A DNA stretch of 21,481 bases from a virus. Position numbers and translations under genes: made by a program. Positions within the stretch are counted from its first letter, which is position 1. Each line of letters opens with the position of its first letter. Below the pieces are notes generated by a model that was given only the letters and a program-made list of their open reading frames with translations, searched no databases and was not told where the DNA came from. Shown piece by piece: positions 7,679-14,550 of the stretch. The stretch lies in the IMG/VR virus record IMGVR_UViG_3300042547_000079, positions 1-21,481 of that record; one strand, given 5' to 3'.

Positions 7679-8118
7679 CAGCCTTGCCTCCTGATGCGCT
7701 CCCAGTTCTGGTCTACGAAACGTTGCATCTCACGGGCTGTGCGGTCCACCCATCCTGCCGGTGCCTGCGGGCTGTGGCCTTGCGCCAGCGGCTCGGCATA
7801 TGGCAGGTTGTTGTGAACGCTGTAATAGTTGCCTACGCGTTCTTGGCCGTAGCCAAGTCTTTGAATAGGTAGCACCTCTTGAGTGCTCCTGCCGCGTTTG
7901 GATGTCTTGAAAGTTTTACCTGTATCGAACTGCCCTTCCGGCGCAATGCCTCCAGGCGCTGCATTTTCACCAACCTGCCAACTGGCGCGGAACCTGCCAG
8001 TGTCAACCGGGCTGGCTTGCTTAAGCCTGCTGTCAGTTTCCAGCACCGTTACGCGCAGCAGTGTTTCAAGCTGGCCGCCCATATATTTGCCAATATCGCG
8101 GATGGGCAGGTTGCTCAT
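7678..8118 (-). CDS. Neck / tail completion protein (HK97 gp10 or lambda gpZ-like)
   Basis: The product is 146 aa. It shows the family's marks: PVDTGRFRASW (residues about 36-46), followed by a variable charged loop, then NNLPYAEPLAQGHSPQAPAGWVDR (near 103-126, here described by its PYAEPL and GHS-QAPAGWV parts), and an amphipathic C-terminal helix. Proteins of this type join the head-tail interface and are needed for tail completion. The start overlaps the head closure gene's stop by ATGA (8115-8118). Confidence 0.85.
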   Translation of the reverse strand: MSNLPIRDIGKYMGGQLETLLRVTVLETDSRLKQASPVDTGRFRASWQVGENAAPGGIAPEGQFDTGKTFKTSKRGRSTQEVLPIQRLGYGQERVGNYYSVHNNLPYAEPLAQGHSPQAPAGWVDRTAREMQRFVDQNWERIRRQG

Positions 8119-8471
8119 GCTCTTAGGATTAGCTCGTAGGTGATCGCGGTGTTGTCCTGCTCGATCGTTTGGACACGGATGACCTGATGCACCACGCTGT
8201 TGATCAGCACTTTGTCAACCGTGGTCGGCGCTGTGCTCAGATCCGCGGCTGCAATGATCAGCCGCTTATCGCCAGCCTGCACCAACTCATTCACTTCGCG
8301 GATATTGACATCTTCTAGCACGCCCCGAACGGTCGTATCTGTATTGGTCTCGGCAATGGTGCCCGTTGCGGGGTCGTAGCTGCCAGTTGCGACGCGACGG
8401 ATAGTTGCAACACCGCCAAAGCGTGCCATCAGCTTGCTGGCAACCTTGCGTAGCGGACTAGCTAGTGCCAT
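8115..8471 (-). CDS. Head closure (stopper)-like protein
   Basis: The product is 118 aa. After a basic N-terminal helix (SPLRKVASKLMARFGG) it is mainly beta strands, with SYDPATGTIAETNTDTTVRG (residues about 31-50) and a RLIIAAADL strand followed by a VHQVIRVQTIE strand. That pattern fits the small beta-barrel head-tail connector or stopper proteins that retain packaged DNA. The overlap with both neighbours (TGATG upstream, ATGA downstream) and its place just before the gpZ-like gene support this. Sequence alone gives only a family-level match. Confidence 0.72.
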   Translation of the reverse strand: MALASPLRKVASKLMARFGGVATIRRVATGSYDPATGTIAETNTDTTVRGVLEDVNIREVNELVQAGDKRLIIAAADLSTAPTTVDKVLINSVVHQVIRVQTIEQDNTAITYELILRA

Positions 8472-9004
8472 CAGGCAACCTGCACTGCTGTAAGGATAAT
8501 GCCAGGAATGGAAGGATGAGCTGGTCCCGATGGCGAGGATGGAAGCGATTGGATGCTAGCGGCTACGTCTGTGGTAGACCAGATCAATTCCAAGTAATCA
8601 TTAGCGGCAAGTTTTAGAACATAGTTCACGCAACCAATAACGTGGCCATCAACGCTGCCATGCCTTGCAATGATGCTGAACTTGCTGTCGCTAGCCGGCA
8701 CGTTGCCAGCGTCACCTTCATTGTTCTTGCGCAGCCAGATATTGATGTCGTGAATCGAGCTGCTTGTGTTCACAAACTGGACAGAGTAAGTGACGCTGTA
8801 AACGCCTGCCCTAGAAAAGGTGACTCGTGAGCCAGAAACAATGCTTATCCCACGGCTATCAGCATCCGTTGAATTGATGCCAACTGAATAGGCAGTGTTG
8901 GCAGCCGCTGCAATCTGCTGAGTCGTGTCGTAAAACGATCCCCACAGCATTTGGTTGCGGACTGTATCAAGACCACTTGTGAACGGATTGAGCTTAAAGG
9001 CCAT
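8471..9004 (-). CDS. Virion structural protein, C1q/TNF-like jelly-roll candidate
   Basis: The product is 177 aa. A short N-terminal anchor (AFKLNPFTSGLDTV) is followed by an about 150-residue beta-rich domain: TAYSVGINST, RVTFSRAGVYSVTYSVQFVN, then GCVNYVLKLAANDYLELIWS and a final GIILTAVQVA strand. The 'F-x-x-AGVYxVxYSVQF ... L-x-ANDYLEL' pattern recalls C1q-like jelly rolls seen in phage decoration or fibre proteins. A GGAG ribosome binding site lies seven bases before ATG 9004. It sits in a small block of structural genes between the adaptor and the head closure gene, so a surface or neck decoration role is plausible. Exact function is unknown. Confidence 0.7.
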   Translation of the reverse strand: MAFKLNPFTSGLDTVRNQMLWGSFYDTTQQIAAAANTAYSVGINSTDADSRGISIVSGSRVTFSRAGVYSVTYSVQFVNTSSSIHDINIWLRKNNEGDAGNVPASDSKFSIIARHGSVDGHVIGCVNYVLKLAANDYLELIWSTTDVAASIQSLPSSPSGPAHPSIPGIILTAVQVA

Positions 9005-9007
9005 TGC

Positions 9008-9217
9008 TCAGCTCCGAACAACGGTAAGCAGATTATTGTTGCCGTCGTAGGTCATTGTCAGCACTGCTACGGTTTTGCCGCTTGTGCCGCCACGTTTGTA
9101 CGTTGCAGTCAGCAAGTTGTTCGCGCCGTCGTATGTATTGACAATGCAATCATGCGTAGGGATCTCGAGCCCGTCGCGGGCAACAGCATCACCGCCACCG
9201 GGGAGAACGTAAGCCAT
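9008..9217 (-). CDS. Small virion-associated protein with two YDG-NNLLT repeats
   Basis: The product is 69 aa. Its second half contains two copies of a TYDG-x-NNLLT motif (near residues 28-36 and 56-64) separated by a TYKRGGTSGKT loop; the pattern resembles a minimal beta-hairpin pair. An N-terminal PGGGDAVARDGLEIPTHDC stretch contains the only cysteine. The start overlaps the upstream stop in a TGATG junction, so it is probably translated together with its neighbours. It was not recognised. Its position among structural genes suggests a virion component. Confidence 0.65.
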   Translation of the reverse strand: MAYVLPGGGDAVARDGLEIPTHDCIVNTYDGANNLLTATYKRGGTSGKTVAVLTMTYDGNNNLLTVVRS

Positions 9218-9444
9218 CAGATCCTGTAAGCGATGATTTTGCCGCTAGCCAGCGTGACGCTTGTGAACACGCCTTCGATAAAATCGCCCTTGCCAAGTGG
9301 AACCGACGTAAAAGCGTTACCGGTTGCGTTCTGAACTGTGGCAGTGCTGATCACAGCATCAGCCACGGCATACAGCTTAAAAAACCTGCCGGTGTGTGCA
9401 GCCGTGTCGCTGATGTACTCAAAGCCAATGCTGTAGTCGTCCAT
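9217..9444 (-). CDS. Small structural protein of unknown function
   Basis: The product is 75 aa and mostly short beta strands (FFKLYAVADAVIST, VPLGKGDFIEGVFTSVTLASGKIIAYRI). A strong AGGAG lies six bases before ATG 9444, which fixes the start. It is the first of three small structural genes (9444 to 8471), all with good ribosome binding or stop-start coupling. The compact GKGDFIEGVFTSVTL-x-SGKIIAY pattern recalls small virion proteins of phages with similar layout, for example baseplate or capsid accessory proteins. No function can be named. Confidence 0.65.
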   Translation of the reverse strand: MDDYSIGFEYISDTAAHTGRFFKLYAVADAVISTATVQNATGNAFTSVPLGKGDFIEGVFTSVTLASGKIIAYRI

Positions 9445-9446
9445 GA

Positions 9447-10010
9447 TCAGCTCCTGCGGATAGCGACGTTGCCCGGTCCACTGATTCTAAGGCCAGTTAG
9501 ATAACGCTCCATAATCGGCGGCACCTTGTCCGCACCAACGGCGCCGTAGCCGAGATTTGGCGTCACGTCAAGGCTGCCGATCTTTACGTTTTTGTAGTCT
9601 TCCAGCCCGCTCAGGCCGAGCCCGTCTGGGTTGTTGTGCAGGTACGTTGCCAGCACTACTTGCGCATATTGCACCTGCGTTGGGATCTCGGTGTCAGTAA
9701 AGTAATCCGTCGTGATGCGGAACGGAAAGCCAACCGCATAGGTGTTGATATAGGTGTCAGGCTTGCGCACACCAGTACGCGGCCACTGCAGCGCCTGCGT
9801 ATCGGTCGCTCGTGCACCAAGGAACCGCTCGCGGTCTAGCCGTTGCGTTGCGGTAAACAGCGCTCGGTTCTTCTGGTCAGTCGTGGCTGATGCCCATGCC
9901 GTGACATCAGCATCCTGCACAAAACCATCAATGATCGCTTGCGCTGCTGCCAGCGTTAGGTAACTGTTTGCGTCGGCCGCGCCTGGCGTGGCCACGATTG
10001 TGATTGCCAT
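9447..10010 (-). CDS. Head-tail adaptor protein (DnaT-like / gp6-type connector)
   Basis: The product is 187 aa. It has the typical adaptor pattern: an N-terminal ANSYLTLAAAQAIIDGF helix, a helix with NRALFTATQRLDRERFLGARA, then QALQWPRTGV (residues about 73-82), and a C-terminal region with VPPIMERYL. Proteins described in databases as DnaT-like phage proteins carry these features and occupy the site of the HK97 gp6 or SPP1 gp15 adaptor under the portal. Downstream genes encode structural and connector proteins. Its first 83 bases overlap the end of the small ORF upstream. Confidence 0.82.
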   Translation of the reverse strand: MAITIVATPGAADANSYLTLAAAQAIIDGFVQDADVTAWASATTDQKNRALFTATQRLDRERFLGARATDTQALQWPRTGVRKPDTYINTYAVGFPFRITTDYFTDTEIPTQVQYAQVVLATYLHNNPDGLGLSGLEDYKNVKIGSLDVTPNLGYGAVGADKVPPIMERYLTGLRISGPGNVAIRRS

Positions 10011-10116
10011 CGTCAGGCTCCGGTATGTCTAGTTTAGGCTCTGGCATAGAAAGAGAGGCCACCTCCGCAGAGGCAGCCTCACGATCACGCAGTCGCCGGA
10101 AAGCGAACAGCCCCAT
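9928..10116 (-). CDS. Small charged protein of unknown function
   Basis: The product is 62 aa: MGLFAFRRLRDREAASAEVA, an acidic proline-rich middle (PEPKLDIPEPDDG) and a basic C-terminus (RGHARRGRRK). Its ATG at 10116 overlaps the stop of the preceding structural gene (TGATG), which supports translation. Its last 83 bases overlap the adaptor gene in another frame, and that part of the protein may be shaped by the other frame. Short proteins with a similar MGLFAFRR start are found beside adaptors in related phages by my recollection. Function is unknown; it could be a scaffold-like or virion accessory peptide. Confidence 0.55.
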   Translation of the reverse strand: MGLFAFRRLRDREAASAEVASLSMPEPKLDIPEPDDGNHNRGHARRGRRKQLPNAGSSASDH

Positions 10117-10535
10117 CAGACGCGCTCAAGCAGCACGGTGATGATCACACCAGCCAGAGCAGTGGTGGTGCCGGTAACGTCCAGAGACAGACGATCGCCA
10201 GCCTCCAAGGTCAGGTTGGCGGTGGTGCTGGTCAGTTCACCAGAATCGGCAGCATCGAACTTCTGCTCAGTCAGAGCAGTGCCCTTGAAGTCGATCTTGG
10301 TGGAACCGAGCAGGTCATCACCAGCAGTGGCAGCCTCGGTGCCTTGGCAACGACGGATCGTGCCAGAAACAGCAGAGCCGTCACTGCCGGCGGTGGCGTG
10401 CACCTCGCGGATGCCAACCACTTCGCACTTCACCGGAGCGGTGAAGAACTGCACATCGGCCACCGAAGAGGCGATGTAGTGGGTAGCAACGATGTACTGC
10501 TCGGTGGACAGTTCAAACTGGGAAGGTTGTGCCAT
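10116..10535 (-). CDS. Probable head decoration / virion structural protein
   Basis: The product is 139 aa, beta rich with few charged patches (VADVQFFTAPVKCEVVGIRE near the N-terminus, LEAGDRLSLDVTGTTTALAG near the C-terminus). It follows the major capsid gene with 11 bases between them and has a strong GAGGT ribosome binding site (10548-10544) eight bases before ATG 10535, which fits high expression. Gene position directly after the capsid gene is that of head decoration proteins such as lambda gpD. The sequence is not recognisably gpD-like, so the role is inferred from position and fold-like pattern. Confidence 0.62.
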   Translation of the reverse strand: MAQPSQFELSTEQYIVATHYIASSVADVQFFTAPVKCEVVGIREVHATAGSDGSAVSGTIRRCQGTEAATAGDDLLGSTKIDFKGTALTEQKFDAADSGELTSTTANLTLEAGDRLSLDVTGTTTALAGVIITVLLERV

Positions 10536-10546
10536 GGTTAGTTACC

Positions 10547-11578
10547 TCAATCAAAGTTGGAGGTGTTGGTGGCGCGCACGATGCCGAGGTTCTTCAGCTC
10601 GTACACCTTCGACCAGTTGCCGACGGTTTCCAGTTGAGCGCGGGTCGGGTTGACCGTGGTCACGCCCCACTTAGCACCAACGGGGTGGTAGCAGTAGTGC
10701 AGGTCGATCGACATGGCATCGCTCTTGGCAAGGATGTCACGGTCTGTTTCGGTCTGCATTGCGAGCTGCTCACCGCTGGCCACTGCTCCTTGGGTGAAGA
10801 AGTAGGTGGCGTACTCGGTCGAGCTGCCGCTGCCGTCGGTTTGGACATCATCCGAAACCAAAACTCGCAGGCCCATGTAGGTGGGGACTGTGGGATTGCC
10901 GTAAGCGCCAGCAATGCTGCCGCCTACGAAGTCGGTGACGCTGGAGGTCAGACGTGCGTCGGTCTCGGTCACGTAATCAATAGCGCGACGCTCAACCAGG
11001 TCGTAGTAGACCTTGGAGTGCATACACACAGCAGCCAGTTTATCGCCTTGGTCGCCCAGCAGGCTGCGGGCTTCGGCAACGTGGCGGGGGCTCAGCGTGG
11101 TGGGGGTGTCGCCAGACTCGCCGTCAATGGTCAGGCCAAAGAAAGCAGCAGAACTGGAGGTAGAACCCAGACTACCGAACACACCGGCCAGGCAGGACAG
11201 CAGGTCCTTTTGACGCTGGTTAGCAACGTAATCAGCGATCTTGGCGCCAATAGCAGCCATGGGGTCAGCGCCAGCAGCAAGTGCTGCGAGGTCGCGGGCC
11301 TCAAAGGCGCGGCCACGGTGCAGGATCACGCCGACTTGCTTATCAGCGGTGATTTTGCCGGGGGTCAGCGAGGTGCTGTCGGTCAGCACTTCGAAGTCGC
11401 CGGACAGGTTGGCTTTCCAAAAAGGGACATTGATAAAGTCACCACCCTCTTGAGCATTCAGCTCCGCCAGAGGTTGCACCACACCGGAAGCCAGGAAGGC
11501 ATCGCGCTGGGTGGTCTGCTCAATGACGTAAGGCGTAAATACCTCTGGGATGATGATGTCAGAGCGAAGGGTCGCCAT
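10547..11578 (-). CDS. Major capsid protein (HK97 fold, Gp13-like family)
   Basis: The product is 343 aa. Characteristic parts in order: IIIPEVFTPYVIEQT (residues about 8-22), FLASGVVQPL, GGDFINVPFW, LTPGKITADKQVGVILHRG, ARDLAALAAGADPMAAIGAK, an HSKVYYDLV segment, and a C-terminal HPVGAKWG with NPTRAQLE. These match the Gp13-like capsid family with a probable HK97 fold. The scaffold gene lies upstream, and no separate protease gene is present. The coding strand has a GAG about seven bases before ATG 11578. The complementary strand contains a long open frame caused by codon bias. Confidence 0.93.
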   Translation of the reverse strand: MATLRSDIIIPEVFTPYVIEQTTQRDAFLASGVVQPLAELNAQEGGDFINVPFWKANLSGDFEVLTDSTSLTPGKITADKQVGVILHRGRAFEARDLAALAAGADPMAAIGAKIADYVANQRQKDLLSCLAGVFGSLGSTSSSAAFFGLTIDGESGDTPTTLSPRHVAEARSLLGDQGDKLAAVCMHSKVYYDLVERRAIDYVTETDARLTSSVTDFVGGSIAGAYGNPTVPTYMGLRVLVSDDVQTDGSGSSTEYATYFFTQGAVASGEQLAMQTETDRDILAKSDAMSIDLHYCYHPVGAKWGVTTVNPTRAQLETVGNWSKVYELKNLGIVRATNTSNFD

Positions 11579-11603
11579 GATTCATCTCGGGGGAATGGTT
11601 TAC

Positions 11604-11627
11604 GGTGTGGGCGCAGCCCAATGCACC
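11604..11627 (-). promoter_or_regulatory. Possible stem-loop in the capsid gene leader
   Basis: In the 71-base gap between scaffold and capsid genes the transcript can form GGTG-(CATT)-GGGC-TGC-GCCC-(A)-CACC. It has a GC-rich four-pair core and an outer four-pair stem. There is no U run after it, so it is not a standard terminator. It could protect the capsid message from decay or be a processing site. Confidence 0.3.
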
Positions 11628-11649
11628 AGCGCAGCCGGTTGCAAATAGC

Positions 11650-12321
11650 TTAGCGGTTGGCTGTTGCTTTCATGCGGTCATACAGGTCACGGTCTGTACG
11701 AAACAGCCGTGCCTGTTCGGTCAAGTTGAATGTATCCCTGTTGAACGGATTGGTCATCCCGGCAGGGATTCCTCCAGTGCTAGCGCCTGCTGATGGTGCA
11801 CCGCTGCCCTGCGGTTTGGGTTGCTTCTGCATCCAGCTTGGCAGCGTCTTGGCCCATTCGCTAACGGGTGTGCGCTGGTAGCCATCGACCACGACGACAG
11901 TGCCATCAGGGTCGCGCTCGATCTGATCGGCGCTCAGCTTGGTCTTTAGCACCATGTCCGGGTCGTGCACGATGTCGGCCAATGCCGTTACCGCTGGTGT
12001 GACAAGTTCCAGCTCACGCACGCGTGATTCAAGCTCTGCAATGCGCTTGTCCTTTTCTGCTGTCGCCTCGCGGAACTGCACCTCTAGGGCTTGCCGTGCC
12101 TCTTGGTATTTGCCTTGAGATTCGAGCTGCTGCTGTTCATGGTTCCTTTTGAACTCCAGCAGCTCATCGACATTGACGCCATCAGGCAGCTTGGGTGCTT
12201 TGGATTTTGCTGCGCGCAGCTCAGCAATCAGCTCTTGGTTTTTGCGCTCCAGTGCCTCAACACTGCGTTGCAAGTCAACCTCAGTAGCCGCAGGCTCTGG
12301 GGTTTGTGTTTCATCAGACAT
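11650..12321 (-). CDS. Capsid scaffolding protein
   Basis: The product is 223 aa, acidic and largely helical. Residues about 14-42 and 52-112 are predicted-looking coiled coils rich in Glu, Gln, Arg and Lys (EALERKNQELIAELRAAK; EKDKRIAELESRVREL). A low-complexity Gly/Ala/Ser/Pro linker (about 170-190) leads to a short C-terminal part (NLTEQARLFRTDRDLYDRM). This layout, just upstream of the capsid gene, is typical of scaffold proteins that are removed from the prohead. The upstream gene on the same strand is 242 bases away, because a plus-strand gene intervenes; no good ribosome binding site is seen before ATG 12321. Confidence 0.85.
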   Translation of the reverse strand: MSDETQTPEPAATEVDLQRSVEALERKNQELIAELRAAKSKAPKLPDGVNVDELLEFKRNHEQQQLESQGKYQEARQALEVQFREATAEKDKRIAELESRVRELELVTPAVTALADIVHDPDMVLKTKLSADQIERDPDGTVVVVDGYQRTPVSEWAKTLPSWMQKQPKPQGSGAPSAGASTGGIPAGMTNPFNRDTFNLTEQARLFRTDRDLYDRMKATANR

Positions 12322-12324
12322 GGA

Positions 12325-12339
12325 TAAGCCGCAGGCTTA
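12325..12339. promoter_or_regulatory. Perfect inverted repeat between divergent genes
   Basis: TAAGCC-GCA-GGCTTA forms a six-pair stem with a three-base loop. It lies in the 45 bases between the scaffold start (minus, 12321) and the plus-strand gene start (12367). Lack of a U run argues against a terminator. A protein-binding site, or a hairpin that affects scaffold translation, is possible. Confidence 0.35.
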
Positions 12340-12366
12340 ATTACGCTGCCATCGTAATGGCGCGGT

Positions 12367-12600
12367 GTGATCGTGTCAAAGCGTGAATGGGACACACCTG
12401 TGCGGGAACCGTGGAACCCGCTGATTAAGCAGTGCCTTGATGCAGTGGACCGGCATGAGGAGCTGTACCGCAGCACCGGCAACGGATGGCACGCCGCCAA
12501 GGCGCAAGACCTGCGGTGGTATGTGGCTGAGCTGAAGGATTGGATTCACGCGCAGGAGCGTGTCACCATTTCGCCTTATCCGCCCAGAACGCAGCACTGA
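12367..12600 (+). CDS. Small helical protein of unknown function, only plus-strand gene
   Basis: The product is 77 aa. It starts with GTG at 12367 (another GTG at 12373 is possible; an in-frame TAA is just upstream at 12355). Sequence: KREWDTPVREPWNPLIKQCL, then DAVDRHEELY, a GNGWHAAKAQDLRWYV helix and LKDWIHAQERV. The regular pattern of aromatic and charged residues looks like a real two- or three-helix protein, and similar small proteins with a 'LRxYVxxLKxWIHxQE' ending occur in cyanophages by my recollection. The opposite strand here gives only an unlikely frame. Its last 38 bases overlap the end of the convergent minus-strand gene. It would need its own promoter; no clear one is seen in the short upstream gap. 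Confidence 0.72.
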   Translation: MIVSKREWDTPVREPWNPLIKQCLDAVDRHEELYRSTGNGWHAAKAQDLRWYVAELKDWIHAQERVTISPYPPRTQH

Positions 12601-12835
12601 GCTTACCCTTGGCGATATTGGCCGCATGGCGTGCCTTAAATGATGCCCGTCTTGCTTTGTCTGCTGCCGATTCTCCTTTTCGTGCTGGTGAGCCAGACAC
12701 GCCCTGCTGACCGAACCTGATCAGCTTGACGGTGTCACCTTCTTTGGCCAGCACCGCATGGGATTTGGTCGGATGGTTTGGCGTGCGCTTGGGTTTGTTG
12801 TAACCCTCGAACTGCTCGCCGCGATAGGTGATCAT
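12563..12835 (-). CDS. Conserved small basic phage protein of unknown function
   Basis: The product is 90 aa. An N-terminal ITYRGEQFEGYNKPKRTP and a VKLIRFGQQGVSGSP segment precede a basic C-terminus: ESAADKARRASFKARHA, then IAKGKLSAAFWADKAKW. That last motif is common in small basic proteins encoded by cyanophages and other environmental phages, often near structural genes. Start ATG 12835 overlaps the stop of the next small gene (ATGA). The high Lys/Arg content suggests nucleic acid or capsid-interior contact, but function is unknown. Confidence 0.8.
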   Translation of the reverse strand: MITYRGEQFEGYNKPKRTPNHPTKSHAVLAKEGDTVKLIRFGQQGVSGSPARKGESAADKARRASFKARHAANIAKGKLSAAFWADKAKW

Positions 12836-12996
12836 CGCTTTGGTTTTCGCTTTTTGGCAGTCTTAGCGGCTGCCTTAAATGCGGCAGCCGTTGGACGGCC
12901 CTTCTCGCCCTTGCGCGCCATGCGTTCGTCGCTGCCAGATTCAATCCGCTCGCGCTTGGCGCGGATATTGGCATAAAGGCCAGGTTTCTTTGCCAT
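12832..12996 (-). CDS. Small basic protein (54 aa)
   Basis: ATG at 12996 gives 54 residues: [20 protein letters not shown], then GSDERMARKGEKGRPTAAAF, then KAAAKTAKKRKPKR. The 'KKPGLYANIxAKRxRI-xSGS-xxxMxxxGxKGxPT' pattern is a recurring small phage protein family, which supports a real gene despite the short length. It overlaps its neighbours on both sides (TGATG at 12994-12998 and ATGA at 12832-12835). Function is unknown; it is strongly basic and could bind DNA or the capsid interior. Confidence 0.78.
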   Translation of the reverse strand: MAKKPGLYANIRAKRERIESGSDERMARKGEKGRPTAAAFKAAAKTAKKRKPKR

Positions 12997-13139
12997 CACT
13001 TCTTGCCCTTTGGCTTGCGGGACTTGCCAGCTTTGGACAGCGCAATGGCAATGGCTTGCTTTTGCGGTTTGCCTGCTTTCATCTCAGCCTTGATGTTGGC
13101 CGAGATGGTCTTCTGTGAACTACCTTTTTTCAGGGGCAC
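12996..13139 (-). CDS. Small basic protein (47 aa), [13 protein letters not shown] family
   Basis: GTG at 13139 gives [20 protein letters not shown], then [20 protein letters not shown], then RKPKGKK. The motif '[30 protein letters not shown]' is a very widespread small phage protein, so this is likely a gene. The start lies inside the last 20 bases of the head morphogenesis gene, with an AGG about six bases before it. The stop overlaps the next ATG. Function is unknown. Confidence 0.82.
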   Translation of the reverse strand: MPLKKGSSQKTISANIKAEMKAGKPQKQAIAIALSKAGKSRKPKGKK

Positions 13140-14334
13140 CGTACCTAGCGCGGAGATGCTCCAAGGTTAGCTCTGACCCGTCATCACGCACCAGCTTGGC
13201 TAGCGCGTTCTGCGGTCCGTACTTTTCTGACAGCTTGTCAAAGTAGGCAACCTTGCCAGCGCCAAGCGCTTTTGCCTTAGTCGGCAGGTCTTGCTTAGCC
13301 AGCCACTGCCCGTAGGATTCATTCGCAGGCACCTGTCCCCCCTGGCTAGCACGGGTGCCTGCTGGTGGCGGCGTGAAACCTAGCTCGTCGTAGTCAATGA
13401 CCGGAATGGTCGTGCTGCGGCAGTTGAAGTGCTGCGGTGGTGTCGGGCCTTTGCCGTATTCAAACGTCTTGCCGTCCAACGCCCGGCAGATTGCGCTGGT
13501 GCGCGTGTCGAGCGTGGCGACGTACCTGTATTTCTTGGTGATGTCTTGATTAGCCTCATACACCTGCTGGCTGGCGCTGTTGGCCACTTGGTTAATGCTG
13601 GTGCGCACCAGAGTGACGATCTGATTGTCGGCCACTGCTGTGGCTTGACCCCCTGCTGCGACAAGCTGCCGCACGTTACGTGCACGCTCGCCAAACTCAA
13701 GGTTGCCGATCAACCGCTTTGCAATGGCAGGCGTGGGTTCGCCGGTCAGCAGCCCTTGCCGCACCACTTGCGAGAACCGCTCTGCCTGATCGACGGCGAT
13801 GCCCCTGAATGCCTTGGTAACTGTCTCGCCATTGGGCAGCGTGATTGTTGCGCCCTTGGCAGCGGTCAGATTGAATACGCCAGTGCCGGCCTGCTGCGCT
13901 AGGGCCTCTGCGCCATAGACCGACTTGAACAGGTCATCGCTTAGCGCGACCACGTTGAGCTGTGTCGGGTCGGTCGTGACCACAGACTGCGCAAATTGCG
14001 GGCTGATCTCTACGGTGTTTACGGCGTCACGAGCGCCAGCCGGTAGCGCCTTGCGTAGCTGATCTGCCACGAACTCAGACTGCAGCTCAGCGATGCCCTG
14101 CAGCTCGGTGGCTGTGATCTCCGTTGCATCACCTGCCCAGGTTGCAAGCGAGTCCTTTAGTTGCGCCAAAATGCCACGCAACCTTGCAGCCTTGACCGGT
14201 GCGGCTAGGTCGTCGATCGTGCGCAGTTGGTTAACGCTATCGATGATGATGTCGTTGTAAGCATTGATGATCCGCCGCGCAACGCTATTGCTAAAGCGGT
14301 TCAGGTCAATGGCATTGCGGTATAACGCTTCCAT
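13120..14334 (-). CDS. Phage head morphogenesis protein (Mu F / SPP1 gp7-like)
   Basis: The product is 404 aa. The N-terminal 230 residues are mainly helical. The conserved C-terminal domain is at about 240-315: [39 protein letters not shown], and [15 protein letters not shown]. The likely zinc-binding C283 ... H302-x-x-C305 pattern of the family is intact. SPP1 gp7 and Mu F are minor head proteins that associate with the portal and affect DNA delivery. The gene follows the portal and a small ORF, its usual place. The stop lies inside the next small gene. Confidence 0.9.
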   Translation of the reverse strand: MEALYRNAIDLNRFSNSVARRIINAYNDIIIDSVNQLRTIDDLAAPVKAARLRGILAQLKDSLATWAGDATEITATELQGIAELQSEFVADQLRKALPAGARDAVNTVEISPQFAQSVVTTDPTQLNVVALSDDLFKSVYGAEALAQQAGTGVFNLTAAKGATITLPNGETVTKAFRGIAVDQAERFSQVVRQGLLTGEPTPAIAKRLIGNLEFGERARNVRQLVAAGGQATAVADNQIVTLVRTSINQVANSASQQVYEANQDITKKYRYVATLDTRTSAICRALDGKTFEYGKGPTPPQHFNCRSTTIPVIDYDELGFTPPPAGTRASQGGQVPANESYGQWLAKQDLPTKAKALGAGKVAYFDKLSEKYGPQNALAKLVRDDGSELTLEHLRARYGAPEKR

Positions 14335-14543
14335 CAGACAATGCCTAACTGGTCAGGTTTGTATTGCGACCGGATGCTGACATTAGCGCCGCGCTTTAAT
14401 GCACCCTGCACCGCTGCAGCGAAGGCGTCGTAACCGTTCTGGCCGTCTTCCATAATGCGCAGCTCGTCCACTTCATCGGCTTTGCCGTCTTTGTACCACG
14501 TCAGTCGTATCACCGCCAGCACTTCATCTGGCAGTTTGCACAT
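14334..14543 (-). CDS. Small protein of unknown function after the portal
   Basis: From ATG 14543 the product is 69 aa: MCKLPDEVLAVIRLTWYKDG, then a GQNGYDAFAAAVQGALKRGA segment and NVSIRSQYKPDQL. An AGGAG at 14560-14556, 12 bases before this ATG, and the portal stop at 14551 favour this start. The frame is open to ATG 14651 (105 aa) or ATG 14585 (83 aa), but those starts would overlap the portal's C-terminal coding region by 35-101 bases. The gene overlaps the head morphogenesis gene start by TGATG. An alpha/beta pattern is apparent; no family was recognised. Confidence 0.65.
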   Translation of the reverse strand: MCKLPDEVLAVIRLTWYKDGKADEVDELRIMEDGQNGYDAFAAAVQGALKRGANVSIRSQYKPDQLGIV

Positions 14544-14550
14544 GGTGTAA

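Noticed and set aside
9008-9217. RHS/YD-repeat toxin fragment
   Set aside because: The two YDG-NNLLT copies recall YD repeats, but the protein is only 69 aa, has no RHS core motif and lies in a virion gene block.
10529-11653. A 374-codon open frame on the plus strand across the whole capsid gene
   Set aside because: It is antisense to a clear major capsid protein, has a low-complexity Gly/Val/His-rich product with no recognisable domain, and arises because the capsid gene's codon bias avoids stop codons on the opposite strand.
12325-12339. Inverted repeat as a transcription terminator
   Set aside because: There is no U run on either strand, and it sits at gene starts rather than ends.
12376-12627. 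Minus-strand frame opposite the 77-aa plus-strand gene
   Set aside because: The product looks like a random frame, and it overlaps the downstream basic gene out of frame, whereas the plus-strand product has a regular helical pattern.
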